Source: an uncultured Lachnospiraceae bacterium (GTDB taxonomy: Bacteria > Bacillota > Clostridia > Lachnospirales > Lachnospiraceae). From it: a DNA stretch of 64,000 nt. Under the pieces are notes generated by a model. That model saw nothing but the letters and a program-made list of their open reading frames with translations, was not told where the DNA came from and did not search any database. Shown here piece by piece: positions 53,863-63,493 of this stretch. The translations under genes and the position numbers were made by a program. The stretch's first letter is position 1; every line of letters starts with the position of its first letter. Where the stretch lies: assembly GCA_905197485.1 (NCBI GenBank), contig CAJJYZ010000007.1, forward strand, positions 8,391-72,390. The letters are read 5' to 3'.

Positions 53863-55353
53863 ATGCTGAGTAAAAATATCAAACGATTGGTAGAATATGG
53901 AATTGCTTCCGGATTGACACCGGAGTGCGAACGCTTATATACAACAAACTTATTGCTGGATTTGTTTCATGAGGACAGCTACGAAGACGTTTCAATCGAA
54001 GGAGAAAGCCTGGAATTGGAAGAGATTTTGAAAGCGCTTTTAGATGAGGCATGTGAAAGAGGAATCATTGAAGACAGCATCGTATATCGTGATTTGTTCG
54101 ATACAAAGATGATGAATTGTCTGGTACCTCGTCCGGCACAGGTGCAGGAGACGTTTGCGAAAAAATATGAGATTTCTCCGAAGGAGGCGACCGATTATTA
54201 TTACAAACTGAGTCAGGACAGCGATTATATCCGTCGTTACCGCGTGAAGAAGGATAGAAAATGGACGGTAGACAGTCCATACGGTGTGATTGACATTACC
54301 ATCAATCTTTCCAAACCGGAGAAGGACCCGAAAGCGATTGCGGCAGCTAAGAATGCGAAGGCAAGCAGTTATCCGAAATGTCAGCTTTGTATGGAAAACG
54401 AAGGATATGCAGGACGCGTGAACCATCCGGCGAGAGAGAACCACCGTATTATACCGATTACGGTAAACGACAGCGCATGGGGATTCCAGTACTCTCCATA
54501 TGTATATTATAACGAGCATTGTATCGTATTTAACGGACAACATACGCCGATGAAAATTGAAAAGGCAACGTTTATCAAACTGTTTGACTTTGTAAAACTG
54601 TTTCCGCATTATTTCCTCGGCTCAAACGCAGACCTTCCGATTGTAGGAGGCTCTATTTTAAGCCACGACCATTTCCAGGGAGGAAATTACACATTTGCGA
54701 TGGCAAAAGCTCCAATGGAAGAGACGTTTGTGATTCCGGGATTTGAGAATGTGGAGGTCGGCATTGTACACTGGCCGTTATCCGTACTTCGTCTGAGAGG
54801 AAAAGATGAGAAGGATTTAATCGAACTTGGCGCGCACATTTTAGAAAAATGGCGTGGTTATACGGATGAGGAAGCGTTCATCTTTGCAGAGACAGATGGA
54901 GAACCACACAACACAATCACTCCGATTGCAAGAAAAATCGGGGATACATTCGAATTAGACCTTGCGCTTCGCAACAATATTACGACGGAAGAGCATCCGC
55001 TTGGCGTATATCATCCGCACGCGCAGTGGCATAATATCAAGAAAGAAAACATTGGTCTGATTGAAGTGATGGGACTTGCGGTTCTTCCGGCAAGATTAAA
55101 AGAAGAGATGGAGATTCTTGCAGAATATCTTGTGGAAGGAAAAGAGATTACTTCTAACGAGAAGATTGAAAAACATGCAGAGTGGGTGAAAACGTTTCTT
55201 CCGAAATACGATGTCATTACAAAAGAGAATGTGATGGACATTTTACAGAAGGAAGTCGGACTCGTATTTACACACGTGTTGGAGGATGCAGGTGTGTACA
55301 AATGTACGGAAGAAGGAAGAGAAGCGTTTAAGAGATTTATTGCTACATTATAA
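53863..55353 (+). CDS. galT: UDP-glucose--hexose-1-phosphate uridylyltransferase, class II
   Basis: This 496-residue enzyme exchanges galactose 1-phosphate with UDP-glucose. It is of the longer Gram-positive class II type, with GRVNHPARENHRIIPI near 186, GGSILSHDHFQGG near 268 and YHPHAQWHNIKKENIGLIEVMG near 387. An in-frame GTG lies upstream at 53833, but the ATG at 53863 is 5 bases after GGAGG and is used here. Its stop codon overlaps the first possible start of tex (TAATG). Confidence 0.93.
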   Translation: MLSKNIKRLVEYGIASGLTPECERLYTTNLLLDLFHEDSYEDVSIEGESLELEEILKALLDEACERGIIEDSIVYRDLFDTKMMNCLVPRPAQVQETFAKKYEISPKEATDYYYKLSQDSDYIRRYRVKKDRKWTVDSPYGVIDITINLSKPEKDPKAIAAAKNAKASSYPKCQLCMENEGYAGRVNHPARENHRIIPITVNDSAWGFQYSPYVYYNEHCIVFNGQHTPMKIEKATFIKLFDFVKLFPHYFLGSNADLPIVGGSILSHDHFQGGNYTFAMAKAPMEETFVIPGFENVEVGIVHWPLSVLRLRGKDEKDLIELGAHILEKWRGYTDEEAFIFAETDGEPHNTITPIARKIGDTFELDLALRNNITTEEHPLGVYHPHAQWHNIKKENIGLIEVMGLAVLPARLKEEMEILAEYLVEGKEITSNEKIEKHAEWVKTFLPKYDVITKENVMDILQKEVGLVFTHVLEDAGVYKCTEEGREAFKRFIATL

Positions 55354-55367
55354 TGAAGGACAATCAA

Positions 55368-57524
55368 ATGGATATGAATCAGAAACTGACAGAAGAATTG
55401 GGCGTGAAAAAGTGGCAGGTGGAAGCCGCGGTAAAACTTATCGATGAAGGAAATACCATTCCGTTCATTGCGCGATATAGGAAAGAGGCAACAGGTTCTC
55501 TGAATGATGAACAGTTGCGGCAATTATTCGAAAGACTGACGTATCTGCGGAATCTGGAAGAGAAGAAAGAACAGGTATTATCCAGTATCGAGGAGCAGGG
55601 AAAGCTGACGCAGGAGTTGAGAGAACAGATTCTTGCGGCAGAGACATTGGTTGTTGTGGATGACCTGTATCGCCCATATCGGCCAAAACGGAGAACCCGG
55701 GCGACGATTGCGAAGGAAAAAGGTCTGGAACCATTGGCGGCGCTTATCACTCTGCAGAAGACAACTGTGCCGGTTGAGGAGACCGCGAAAGCATATCTTT
55801 CTGAGGAGAAAGAAGTGAAGACGGTGCAGGATGCAATCGCAGGAGCGAAAGATATCATTGCGGAGTACATTTCCGATGAGGCAGACTATCGAATCTACAT
55901 TCGTAACCTGACGATGAAGGAAGGAAAAATCTTATCTGCTGCAAAAGATGCAGAAGAATCTTCGGTTTACGAAATGTATTATGCGTTTGAAGAACCGGTA
56001 CAGAAAGTGGCAGGACATAGGATTCTCGCGTTGAATCGCGGGGAAAAGGAAAAATTCCTGAATGTAAAAATAGAAGCTCCGGATGATAAGATTCTCTCCT
56101 ATCTGGAAAAGAAGGTCATCCATGCGGAGAATCCATACACCACACCACTTTTAAAAGAAGCGGTGGAGGATAGTTATAAACGCCTGATTGCTCCGGCGAT
56201 AGAGCGTGAAATTCGAAACGATTTGACAGAGAAGGCGGAAGACGGGGCGATTACGGTATTTGGGAAAAATCTGGAACAGTTGTTGATGCAGCCGCCAATC
56301 GTAGGTCAGACGGTACTCGGATGGGACCCGGCTTTTCGTACGGGATGTAAACTGGCGGTAGTAGATGCGACAGGAAAAGTTCTGGACACGACGGTGATTT
56401 ATCCGACGGCGCCGACGACGCCGCAGAAGATAGCAGCAGCAAAAGAGACGCTGAAGAAGTGGATTAAAAAGTACAATATCACGTTGTTTTCGGTAGGAAA
56501 CGGGACTGCGTCAAGGGAATCGGAGCAGATTATCGTGGAATTATTGAAAGAGATTCCTGAAAATGTACAGTATATTATTACAAACGAGGCGGGAGCTTCC
56601 GTATATTCGGCGAGCAAACTTGCGACAGAAGAATTTCCGAATTTTGATGTGGGCCAAAGAAGCGCGGCATCGATTGCGAGACGCTTGCAGGACCCGCTTG
56701 CGGAATTGGTGAAAATTGACCCGAAATCAATCGGTGTCGGCCAGTATCAGCATGATATGAACCAGAAGAAACTGAGCGAAGCGCTTTCCGGTGTAGTGGA
56801 AGACTGTGTCAATAAAGTGGGAGTTGATTTGAATACGGCTTCTGCGCCGCTTCTTTCCTATATTTCCGGAATCAGCAATACGATTGCGAAAAATATTGTC
56901 GCTTACCGGGAAGAAAACGGAAGCTTTACAAGCAGGAAGCAATTGTTAAAAGTGGCAAAACTGGGGCCGAAAGCGTTCGAGCAATGCGCAGGATTTATGA
57001 GAATCCAGGGAGGAAAGCATCCTTTGGACGGAACAAGCGTGCATCCGGAGTCTTATGAGGCGGCTGAAAAATTGCTTGAAAAACTGGGGTATACATTGCA
57101 GGATGTGGCGGACAGGAAGCTGGCGGGACTGTCAAAAGCAGTGAAGGACTACAAAAAGCTGGCAGAAGAGCTTGAAATTGGCGAGATTACATTGCGGGAT
57201 ATCGTAAAAGAGCTGGAAAAGCCGGCTCGTGACCCGCGTGACGAGATGCCGAAGCCGATTTTGCGGACGGACGTGTTGGAGATGAAAGACTTGACGGAAG
57301 GGATGATTCTCAAAGGTACGGTGAGAAATGTCATCGACTTCGGAGTGTTTGTGGATATCGGAGTCCATCAGGACGGTCTGGTGCATATTTCACAGATTAC
57401 GGATAAGAAATTCATCAAGCATCCGTTAGAAGCAGTTAGTGTCGGAGATATTGTGGACGTCAAAGTCATGAGTGTGGATTTGAAGAAAAAGAGAATCCAG
57501 CTCACGATGAAAGGAATCGGATAA
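55368..57524 (+). CDS. tex: Tex-family S1 RNA-binding protein
   Basis: This 718-residue protein has the conserved Tex order: N-terminal helical domain (KWQVEAAVKLIDEGNTIPFI), a YqgF-like RNase H domain (GWDPAFRTGCKLAVVD near 320), helix-hairpin-helix motifs (near 500-560) and a C-terminal S1 domain (GTVRNVIDFGVFVDIGVHQD near 642). Tex binds RNA and affects transcription and stress tolerance. The ATG at 55368 is 7 bases after AAGGA; the overlapping ATG at 55353 would add five residues and is the other possibility. Confidence 0.93.
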   Translation: MDMNQKLTEELGVKKWQVEAAVKLIDEGNTIPFIARYRKEATGSLNDEQLRQLFERLTYLRNLEEKKEQVLSSIEEQGKLTQELREQILAAETLVVVDDLYRPYRPKRRTRATIAKEKGLEPLAALITLQKTTVPVEETAKAYLSEEKEVKTVQDAIAGAKDIIAEYISDEADYRIYIRNLTMKEGKILSAAKDAEESSVYEMYYAFEEPVQKVAGHRILALNRGEKEKFLNVKIEAPDDKILSYLEKKVIHAENPYTTPLLKEAVEDSYKRLIAPAIEREIRNDLTEKAEDGAITVFGKNLEQLLMQPPIVGQTVLGWDPAFRTGCKLAVVDATGKVLDTTVIYPTAPTTPQKIAAAKETLKKWIKKYNITLFSVGNGTASRESEQIIVELLKEIPENVQYIITNEAGASVYSASKLATEEFPNFDVGQRSAASIARRLQDPLAELVKIDPKSIGVGQYQHDMNQKKLSEALSGVVEDCVNKVGVDLNTASAPLLSYISGISNTIAKNIVAYREENGSFTSRKQLLKVAKLGPKAFEQCAGFMRIQGGKHPLDGTSVHPESYEAAEKLLEKLGYTLQDVADRKLAGLSKAVKDYKKLAEELEIGEITLRDIVKELEKPARDPRDEMPKPILRTDVLEMKDLTEGMILKGTVRNVIDFGVFVDIGVHQDGLVHISQITDKKFIKHPLEAVSVGDIVDVKVMSVDLKKKRIQLTMKGIG

Positions 57525-57540
57525 TAATAGACGTTGTAAC

Positions 57541-57584
57541 AAAAGTTTGGGTGTGCTATAATTTTATAGCACACCCAAACTTTT
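57541..57584. terminator. Perfect 20-base-pair terminator after tex
   Basis: AAAAGTTTGGGTGTGCTATA pairs without error to its complement around an ATTT loop, with A and T tails for both directions. The stem also contains a TATAAT box (57557-57562) that is 17 bases from a TTGTAA at 57534, so it may double as a promoter for the following gene. Confidence 0.85.
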
Positions 57585-57616
57585 TATGAGGTGCAGATAC
57601 GAAGGAGGATAACGTT

Positions 57617-58123
57617 ATGTCGATTAAATTTGAAGTCAAAATGACAGACAAAATTATGTATGATTTTCTTTTATATCACAGTTATACAAGTGCATCCGGA
57701 CTTTTTGCCACATTGATAGGAGTCGGCTGCTTTATATTAGCGGTATATAAGGGAGTGAATGGAGATTCGCAGTCGGCAATTTTATTTGGTGCGCTCGGTG
57801 CGATGCTCTTATTTTCCACTCCGTTTACGTTGAAATCATCTGCGAAAAATCAGGTGAAGAATACAGAAATGTTTCAGAAACCTTTGGAATATGAAGTGAC
57901 AGAGAAAGGTCTGACGGTTACACAGAACGGACAAAGTGCAGAGAATACATGGGATAACATCATGAGAGTGGTATCGACCAGTAAATCTTTAATCATTTAT
58001 ATCACCCGTATGCGGGCGATTATCCTGCCGAAGGAATCGATGGGAGATGATTATATGGCTGTCGTGGAATTGATTTCCAAGAATGTGCCTGCAAAAAAAG
58101 TAAAAATCAGACATGTGAGATAA
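57617..58123 (+). CDS. YcxB-like membrane protein
   Basis: This 168-residue protein has two adjacent membrane helices (about 27-46 and 53-72) followed by a cytoplasmic domain (LEYEVTEKGLTVTQNG, then LIIYITRMRAIILPKESM) as in the YcxB family. No enzymatic role is known to me. It starts behind AAGGAGG and lies just before tsaE in the same direction. Confidence 0.7.
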   Translation: MSIKFEVKMTDKIMYDFLLYHSYTSASGLFATLIGVGCFILAVYKGVNGDSQSAILFGALGAMLLFSTPFTLKSSAKNQVKNTEMFQKPLEYEVTEKGLTVTQNGQSAENTWDNIMRVVSTSKSLIIYITRMRAIILPKESMGDDYMAVVELISKNVPAKKVKIRHVR

Positions 58124-58138
58124 AGAAGGATAAGACAA

Positions 58139-58570
58139 ATGGTAATAGAGACAAAGAGTGCAAAAGAGACGTTTGAATTAGGTGTCCGAATCGGGAAAAG
58201 CTGTGTTCCGGGAGAGGTGTATACGCTGATTGGGGACCTGGGAGTCGGGAAAACGGTGTTTACACAGGGGTTGGCGCAAGGATTGGAAATCGAAGAGCCA
58301 ATCAGCAGCCCGACATTTACGATTGTACAAGTGTACGAAGAAGGGCGGATGCCGTTTTATCATTTTGATGTATATCGAATCGGAGATATCGAGGAGATGG
58401 ACGAGATTGGATATGAAGATTATATCTATGGAAATGGCGTCTGTCTTATTGAATGGGCGAATCTGATTGAGGAGATTTTACCGAGAGAAAGAAAAGAGAT
58501 TGTGATAGAAAAAGACTTGGAAAAAGGGTTCGATTATAGAAAGATTACGATTACAGAAAGGAAGAAGTAA
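58139..58570 (+). CDS. tsaE: tRNA t6A biosynthesis ATPase TsaE
   Basis: This 143-residue ATPase has Walker A GDLGVGKT (32-39), SPTFTIVQVYEE near 60 and HFDVYRI near 77, all typical of TsaE. With TsaB and TsaD it makes the N6-threonylcarbamoyl-adenosine of ANN-decoding tRNAs. It precedes tsaB by one base. Confidence 0.95.
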   Translation: MVIETKSAKETFELGVRIGKSCVPGEVYTLIGDLGVGKTVFTQGLAQGLEIEEPISSPTFTIVQVYEEGRMPFYHFDVYRIGDIEEMDEIGYEDYIYGNGVCLIEWANLIEEILPRERKEIVIEKDLEKGFDYRKITITERKK

Positions 58571-58571
58571 T

Positions 58572-59282
58572 ATGCGTATATTGGCATTAGATAGCTCCGG
58601 ACTCGTAGCAACCGTTGCCATCGTGGAGGAAGAGCAGACGATTGCGGAGTATACGGTGAATTATAAGAAGACACATTCCCAGACATTGCTTCCGATGCTG
58701 GATGAGATTGTAAAAATGACGGAGATGGACTTGAATACCATCGATGCGATTGCAATTTCCGGAGGGCCGGGTTCTTTTACCGGACTTCGTATCGGTTCGG
58801 CTACAGCAAAGGGGTTGGGACTTGCACTGAACAAACCGTTGATTCATGTTCCGACTTTGGAAAGTCTGGCTTATAACCTGTGTGGAGTGGATTCTTTGAT
58901 TTGTCCGATTATGGACGCGAGAAGAAACCAGGTATACACCGGAATCTATCGTCTGGACGGAGAAGAATTTCAGGTGGTAAAAGACCAGACGGCAATGGAT
59001 ATTGTGGAGTTAGCAGAACAGTTGAATGAGCTTGGGGAAAAAGTGACGTTTTTAGGCGACGGAGTACCGGTATACCGTTCTGTGTTAGAAGAACGATTAT
59101 CTGTTCCGTATGCATTTGCCCCGGCGAATATGAACCGGCAGAGAGCGGCATCGGTAGGTGTGCTGGGACTTCGATATCTGCGTGAGGGAAGGATAGAGAC
59201 CGCTAAGGAACACCAGCCGGAGTATTTGAGAGTCTCACAGGCGGAGCGTGAACGGGCGGAAAAAGAACGCGCGAAAGGATAA
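58572..59282 (+). CDS. tsaB: tRNA t6A biosynthesis protein TsaB
   Basis: This 236-residue protein of the ASKHA fold starts ILALDSSGLVATVA and has AISGGPGSFTGLRIG near 62-76 and PIMDARRNQVYTGIY near 110, the TsaB hallmarks. It is the scaffold for TsaD and TsaE. The C terminus is rich in Glu, Arg and Lys. It follows tsaE directly and precedes rimI, a common Firmicute order. Confidence 0.95.
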   Translation: MRILALDSSGLVATVAIVEEEQTIAEYTVNYKKTHSQTLLPMLDEIVKMTEMDLNTIDAIAISGGPGSFTGLRIGSATAKGLGLALNKPLIHVPTLESLAYNLCGVDSLICPIMDARRNQVYTGIYRLDGEEFQVVKDQTAMDIVELAEQLNELGEKVTFLGDGVPVYRSVLEERLSVPYAFAPANMNRQRAASVGVLGLRYLREGRIETAKEHQPEYLRVSQAERERAEKERAKG

Positions 59283-59286
59283 ATGA

Positions 59287-59727
59287 ATGATGTTGCTTTT
59301 GCGGAAAATGAAATTAGAAGATAGTGTTCAGATTGCAGAGTTGGAACGTGAGATTTTTCCGGATGCGTGGACGAAAGAAGGGATTGAGGAGACGTTTCAT
59401 CAGTCCCATGCTTTTATTGTGGTTGTGGAAGAGAATATGAAGATTCAAGGTTATGCAATCATTTATCACGTGCTGGATGAGGCGGAAATCGCCAGAATTG
59501 CCGTTCGAAACGAAGGAAGACAGCAGGGAACGGGCTCGGAGCTTCTTGCGTTCTGTGAAGCGATTTGTAAAGAAAAAGATATGAAAAAAATGTTACTTGA
59601 TGTGCGGGAGGGGAATCTTCCTGCCCGAAGCTTCTATGAGAAGCATGGATTTTGCGTGGATGGGATTCGAAAACGATTCTATGAAAATCCACAGGAAGAT
59701 GCGATTCTGATGAGCAAAAGCCTGTGA
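59287..59727 (+). CDS. rimI: Ribosomal protein S18 alanine N-acetyltransferase
   Basis: This 146-residue GNAT protein has the acetyl-CoA site RNEGRQQGTGSELL near 78-91 and DVREGNLPARSFYEKHGF near 103-120, then RKRFYENPQEDAILM as in RimI. It acetylates the N-terminal alanine of S18, although related enzymes act on other proteins. Two ATG codons start the frame (59287 and 59290); AAAGGA is 8 bases before the first. Confidence 0.9.
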   Translation: MMLLLRKMKLEDSVQIAELEREIFPDAWTKEGIEETFHQSHAFIVVVEENMKIQGYAIIYHVLDEAEIARIAVRNEGRQQGTGSELLAFCEAICKEKDMKKMLLDVREGNLPARSFYEKHGFCVDGIRKRFYENPQEDAILMSKSL

Positions 59728-59805
59728 TAAGGAGATTATTACCACTAGGATTGACACGTACAACCGTATATAATGAGTGTATGACACATTCATAGGAGGA
59801 ATTGT

Positions 59806-60042
59806 ATGAAACAATATGAGACAAAAGAAATAGAAGTGCAAGAAGTAACAAAAATAATTTGTAATAAATGCGGAAAAGAAATCGTTGTGACGGATGGATG
59901 TCTCTCGGAGGATATGCTTCAGGTGGAAAAAAGGTGGAATTATCCGTCCGGGAAGGATAACGAGATACATCGATTTGATTTGTGCGAAGAATGTTATGAT
60001 TCTTTCGTGAAGACGTTTTCGATTCCGCCGGAAATTAGGTAA
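59806..60042 (+). CDS. 78-residue zinc-ribbon-like protein
   Basis: The protein has a CNKCGK pair near 19-24 and a CEECYD pair near 61-66, suggesting a zinc ribbon, with a short conserved-looking KTFSIPPEIR tail. It starts behind AGGAGG. It lies between rimI and the RNase Z gene. No family name is known to me; a nucleic-acid or tRNA-related role is only suggested by neighbours. Confidence 0.7.
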   Translation: MKQYETKEIEVQEVTKIICNKCGKEIVVTDGCLSEDMLQVEKRWNYPSGKDNEIHRFDLCEECYDSFVKTFSIPPEIR

Positions 60043-60052
60043 GGAGAATGAC

Positions 60053-60964
60053 ATGTTAGATGTTTGTTTACTCGGGTGCGGAGGAATGATGCCGTTACCG
60101 TATCGGTGGCTGACTTCTCTGATGACGAGATTCAATGGCAGCAGTCTTTTGATAGATTGCGGAGAGGGAACTCAGATTGCGATAAAAGAAAAAGGATGGA
60201 GCTTTAAGCCGATTGATGTGATTTGTTTTACCCATTATCATGGAGACCATATCAGCGGACTTCCGGGGCTTCTCTTGACAATGGGGAATGCAGACCGGAA
60301 AGAGCCGTTGACTTTAATCGGGCCGAAGGGCTTGGAACGAGTTGTGAATTCGCTCCGAATTATCGCTCCGGAACTGCCGTTTGAGATTCGATGCGTAGAA
60401 ATTGAAGGGGCGGAACAGACCTTTGAACTGGAGGGGTATCGCCTGAAAGCGTTTCGTGTGAATCACAATGTGCTTTGCTACGGATATTCTTTGGAGATTG
60501 ACAGGGCAGGGAAATTTGATGTGAAGCGTGCGGAAGAAAATGAGATTCCAAAGCAATATTGGAAGGTACTGCAAAAGGGAGAAACGGTGGAGCTGGATGG
60601 GAAAGTTTATACTCCGGACATGGTGCTTGGGGCGCCGAGAAAAGGCATTAAGCTGACGTATACGACAGACACAAGACCGACGGATTCTATCCGGGTTCAC
60701 GCGAAAGAATCCGACCTTTTTATTTGCGAAGGAATGTATGGAGAGAAGGAGAAGGCGGCAAAAGCGGTGGAGTATAAGCATATGACGTTTACAGAAGCGG
60801 CAACGCTTGCGAAAGAAGCGGATGTAAAGGAAATGTGGCTGACTCATTACAGTCCGTCTCTTACAAAACCGGAGGAGTATATGGATGGAGTGCGGGAGAT
60901 ATTTCCAAATGCAAAAGCCGGTAAGGACTGTATGTCGGTAGAACTGGATTTCCCGGAAAGTTAG
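60053..60964 (+). CDS. rnz: Ribonuclease Z (tRNA 3' processing)
   Basis: This 303-residue metallo-beta-lactamase-fold enzyme has the zinc motif [11 protein letters not shown] (His61, His63, Asp65, His66), a further histidine in [11 protein letters not shown] near 139, TTDTRPTD near 203 and LTHYSP near 266. It cuts tRNA precursors after the discriminator base, which suits the tRNA genes in this window that lack an encoded CCA. Confidence 0.92.
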   Translation: MLDVCLLGCGGMMPLPYRWLTSLMTRFNGSSLLIDCGEGTQIAIKEKGWSFKPIDVICFTHYHGDHISGLPGLLLTMGNADRKEPLTLIGPKGLERVVNSLRIIAPELPFEIRCVEIEGAEQTFELEGYRLKAFRVNHNVLCYGYSLEIDRAGKFDVKRAEENEIPKQYWKVLQKGETVELDGKVYTPDMVLGAPRKGIKLTYTTDTRPTDSIRVHAKESDLFICEGMYGEKEKAAKAVEYKHMTFTEAATLAKEADVKEMWLTHYSPSLTKPEEYMDGVREIFPNAKAGKDCMSVELDFPES

Positions 60965-60974
60965 AGGAGAAGAC

Positions 60975-62003
60975 ATGAGCGAGACAAAAGATGTGTTAAT
61001 ATTGGCAATTGAGAGTTCTTGTGATGAGACAGCGGCAGCAGTCGTGAAAAATGGAAGAGAAGTGCTGTCAAATGTTATTTCATCCCAGATTGAAATTCAT
61101 AAATTATATGGAGGAGTTGTGCCTGAAATCGCCTCAAGAAAGCATATTGAGAAGATAAATCAGGTGATTGAGGAAGCGCTGGAAGAGGCGGAGGTAACAT
61201 TGGACGATATCGATGCAATCGGCGTCACATATGGACCGGGGCTTGTAGGGGCGCTGCTTGTAGGAGTTGCGGAGGCTAAAGCGATTGCCTATGCAAAAAA
61301 TATTCCGTTGGTAGGAGTGCATCATATTGAGGGGCACATTTCAGCGAATTATATTGAAAACAAAGAACTGGAGCCGCCGTTTGCGTGTCTGGTCGTTTCG
61401 GGCGGACACACACACCTTGTACGGGTGAAAGATTATGGTGAATATGAGATTTTGGGACGGACGAGGGACGATGCGGCAGGCGAAGCGTTTGACAAAGTGG
61501 CGCGTGCTATCGGGCTTGGTTATCCGGGAGGACCGAAGATTGAAAAGTTATCAAAAGAAGGAAATCCGGATGCGATTGCGTTCCCAAGGGCGCATATTGC
61601 AGATTCCCAGTATGATTTCAGCTTCAGTGGTGTGAAATCTGCGGTACTCAATTATATCAATGGATGTGAGATGAAAAAAGAAGAATACAACCGGGCGGAT
61701 ATTGCGGCGTCTTTCCAAAAGGCAGTCACAGACGTGCTGACAGAGAATGCAATGCGCGCGGTAGATGAATTCGGAATGGATACCCTGGCGATTGCAGGAG
61801 GAGTTGCGTCGAATGGAACTCTTCGGAACGCAATGAAAGAGGCGTGTGAGAAAAAAGGAATCAAATTCTATCACCCATCTCCGATTTTCTGTACGGATAA
61901 TGCGGCTATGATTGGAGTGGCGGCTTATTATGAGTATCAGAAAGGGACACGACATGGATGGGACTTGAATGCAGTTCCGAATTTAAAATTAGGAGAGCGT
62001 TAG
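60975..62003 (+). CDS. tsaD: tRNA t6A biosynthesis threonylcarbamoyltransferase TsaD
   Basis: This 342-residue enzyme transfers the threonylcarbamoyl group to A37 of tRNA. It has [14 protein letters not shown] near the start, metal-binding [11 protein letters not shown] near 116-126, [12 protein letters not shown] near 139, and [11 protein letters not shown] near 275. It lies ten bases after the RNase Z gene. With tsaE and tsaB nearby, most of the t6A pathway is here (TsaC is not in the window). Confidence 0.96.
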   Translation: MSETKDVLILAIESSCDETAAAVVKNGREVLSNVISSQIEIHKLYGGVVPEIASRKHIEKINQVIEEALEEAEVTLDDIDAIGVTYGPGLVGALLVGVAEAKAIAYAKNIPLVGVHHIEGHISANYIENKELEPPFACLVVSGGHTHLVRVKDYGEYEILGRTRDDAAGEAFDKVARAIGLGYPGGPKIEKLSKEGNPDAIAFPRAHIADSQYDFSFSGVKSAVLNYINGCEMKKEEYNRADIAASFQKAVTDVLTENAMRAVDEFGMDTLAIAGGVASNGTLRNAMKEACEKKGIKFYHPSPIFCTDNAAMIGVAAYYEYQKGTRHGWDLNAVPNLKLGER

Positions 62004-62007
62004 AAGA

Positions 62008-62739
62008 ATGGAGCTTCAAAAGGGAAAAACATACTGTACGGCGATTGTGCTGTCCGCAGGACAAGGCAAACGGATGGGTACAGCCGTACAGAAGCAATAT
62101 ATCGAATTGGAAGGGAAACCGATAGTAGCGCATACATTGGAAGTATTTCAGCGTTCGGAAGTGATAGATGAAATACTTCTTGTTGTTGGAAAGGGGCAGG
62201 AAGAATACTGCCGGAAAGACATCATAGAAAAGTACCATTTAGATAAAGTGAAGAAAATCATAGAAGGTGGGGCGGAACGTTACCACTCGGTTTACTGCGG
62301 GCTGAAAGAAGTCCGAAAGGACGGTTATGTTTTTATCCATGATGGAGCCAGACCGTTTGTGACAGAAGAAATTCTTCGGAAATCGTATGAGGCTGTCTGT
62401 GAATATCCGGCATGTGTCATAGGAATGCCGGTAAAAGATACTATCAAGATTGCGGATAAAGAAGGATTCTCAAATGAGACGCCGGAACGAGATAAAGTCT
62501 GGCAGATACAGACGCCACAAGTGTTTGAAGTGAAGTTAATTCGTGACGCATATGAGACATTATTGCAGTCAGGGAAGACAAAAGTAACGGATGATGCGAT
62601 GGTAGTGGAAACCGTTCTGGGAATGAAGGTCAGACTTGTAGAAGGCAGCTATGAAAATATTAAGATTACAACACCGGAAGATTTAGAAATTGCAGAGGTG
62701 TTTTTGAAAAGGAGAAAGCATGAGACAGGAAATGCATGA
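62008..62739 (+). CDS. ispD: 2-C-methyl-D-erythritol 4-phosphate cytidylyltransferase
   Basis: This 243-residue nucleotidyltransferase of the non-mevalonate isoprenoid pathway has LSAGQGKRMG near 15-24, FIHDGARPFV near 110-119 and TDDAMVVE near 193. These motifs fit IspD; the related TarI acts on ribitol phosphate and is an alternative, though no ribitol genes are nearby. It starts 4 bases after tsaD and overlaps the next gene by 20 bases. Confidence 0.88.
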   Translation: MELQKGKTYCTAIVLSAGQGKRMGTAVQKQYIELEGKPIVAHTLEVFQRSEVIDEILLVVGKGQEEYCRKDIIEKYHLDKVKKIIEGGAERYHSVYCGLKEVRKDGYVFIHDGARPFVTEEILRKSYEAVCEYPACVIGMPVKDTIKIADKEGFSNETPERDKVWQIQTPQVFEVKLIRDAYETLLQSGKTKVTDDAMVVETVLGMKVRLVEGSYENIKITTPEDLEIAEVFLKRRKHETGNA

Positions 62740-63208
62740 GATACCGCCTGTTTTTGATGAGCATTCTAAGATACTGATTCTGGGAAGTTTCCCTTCTGTG
62801 AAATCTCGAGAAGGGAAATTCTTCTATCATCATCCGCAGAATCGTTTTTGGAAAGTATTAGCGAATCTATTAAAATGTGAATGCCCTATAGGGATAGAGG
62901 AGAAGAAAGAGATGCTTCTTCGGAATCATATTGCGGTATGGGATGTCATAGCATCGTGTGAAATCGAAGGTTCCAGTGACAGCAGTATAAAAAATGTCGT
63001 TCCAAATGATTTGAAGCATATACTTTCTATGGCGAACATCAAGCAGATTTATACGAATGGAGCAACGGCAAGCAAGTTGTATAGAAGATATTGCTGCGAC
63101 GAAACGGGGATAGAGGATATCAAACTGCCGTCTACAAGTCCTGCAAATGCTATGTATACATTGGAGAAGCTGGAAAGGGAATGGAAGATTATCCTTGAAA
63201 ATCTGTAA
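62720..63208 (+). CDS. DNA-deoxyinosine glycosylase (uracil-DNA glycosylase superfamily)
   Basis: This 162-residue protein has the superfamily motifs LILGSFPSVKSREGKFFYHHPQNRFW near the N terminus (in which GSFPS is the active-site loop) and PSTSPANA near the C terminus. Members of this branch remove deaminated purines such as hypoxanthine from DNA. The ATG at 62720 follows AAAGGAG; an in-frame ATG at 62732 is possible. It overlaps ispD by 20 bases. Confidence 0.8.
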   Translation: MRQEMHEIPPVFDEHSKILILGSFPSVKSREGKFFYHHPQNRFWKVLANLLKCECPIGIEEKKEMLLRNHIAVWDVIASCEIEGSSDSSIKNVVPNDLKHILSMANIKQIYTNGATASKLYRRYCCDETGIEDIKLPSTSPANAMYTLEKLEREWKIILENL

Positions 63209-63287
63209 GTTTATGCGAGTCTATGTATCGAAAAACAGCGGGAAAATCAAGGGGAAAAGAAAAAATAAAAAAAGTTGAAAAAAGTTG

Positions 63288-63317
63288 TTGACAGATGTGG
63301 TAAGCTTATGCTAGAAT
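63288..63317 (+). promoter_or_regulatory. Promoter of the tRNA-Ser genes
   Basis: TTGACA, an 18-base spacer and TAGAAT lie 40 bases before the first tRNA. The A/T-rich GTTGAAAAAAGTTG upstream resembles an UP element and recurs before the rRNA promoter. Confidence 0.75.
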
Positions 63318-63357
63318 ACATTTTGTCGCGAGGGAAACGCGAAACAAGAAAATAGAT

Positions 63358-63443
63358 GCAGAGGTATCGAAGTGGTCATAACGAGGCGGTCTTGAAAACC
63401 GTTTGTCCGAGAGGGCGCGTGGGTTCGAATCCCACCCTCTGCG
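63358..63443 (+). tRNA. tRNA-Ser (UGA anticodon)
   Basis: The 7-base-pair acceptor stem is GCAGAGG/CCTCTGC with G as discriminator. The anticodon loop CTTGAAA gives TGA. A long variable arm and the T-loop GTGGG-TTCGAAT-CCCAC are present. The 86-base length fits a class II serine tRNA. No CCA is encoded. Confidence 0.95.
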
Positions 63444-63447
63444 CTTC

Positions 63448-63479
63448 AAAAACTATCAATCAAGTTTGATAGTTTTTTT
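63448..63479 (+). terminator. Hairpin after tRNA-Ser (UGA)
   Basis: AAAAACTATCAA pairs with TTGATAGTTTTT around a 6-base loop, followed by more Ts. It may end some transcripts before the second tRNA. Confidence 0.75.
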
Positions 63480-63493
63480 ACTGGAAGACTTGA

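Noticed and set aside
59753..59775. Promoter TTGACA ... TATAAT before the zinc-ribbon gene at 59806
   Set aside because: The two boxes are only about 12 bases apart, too close for a normal sigma-A promoter.
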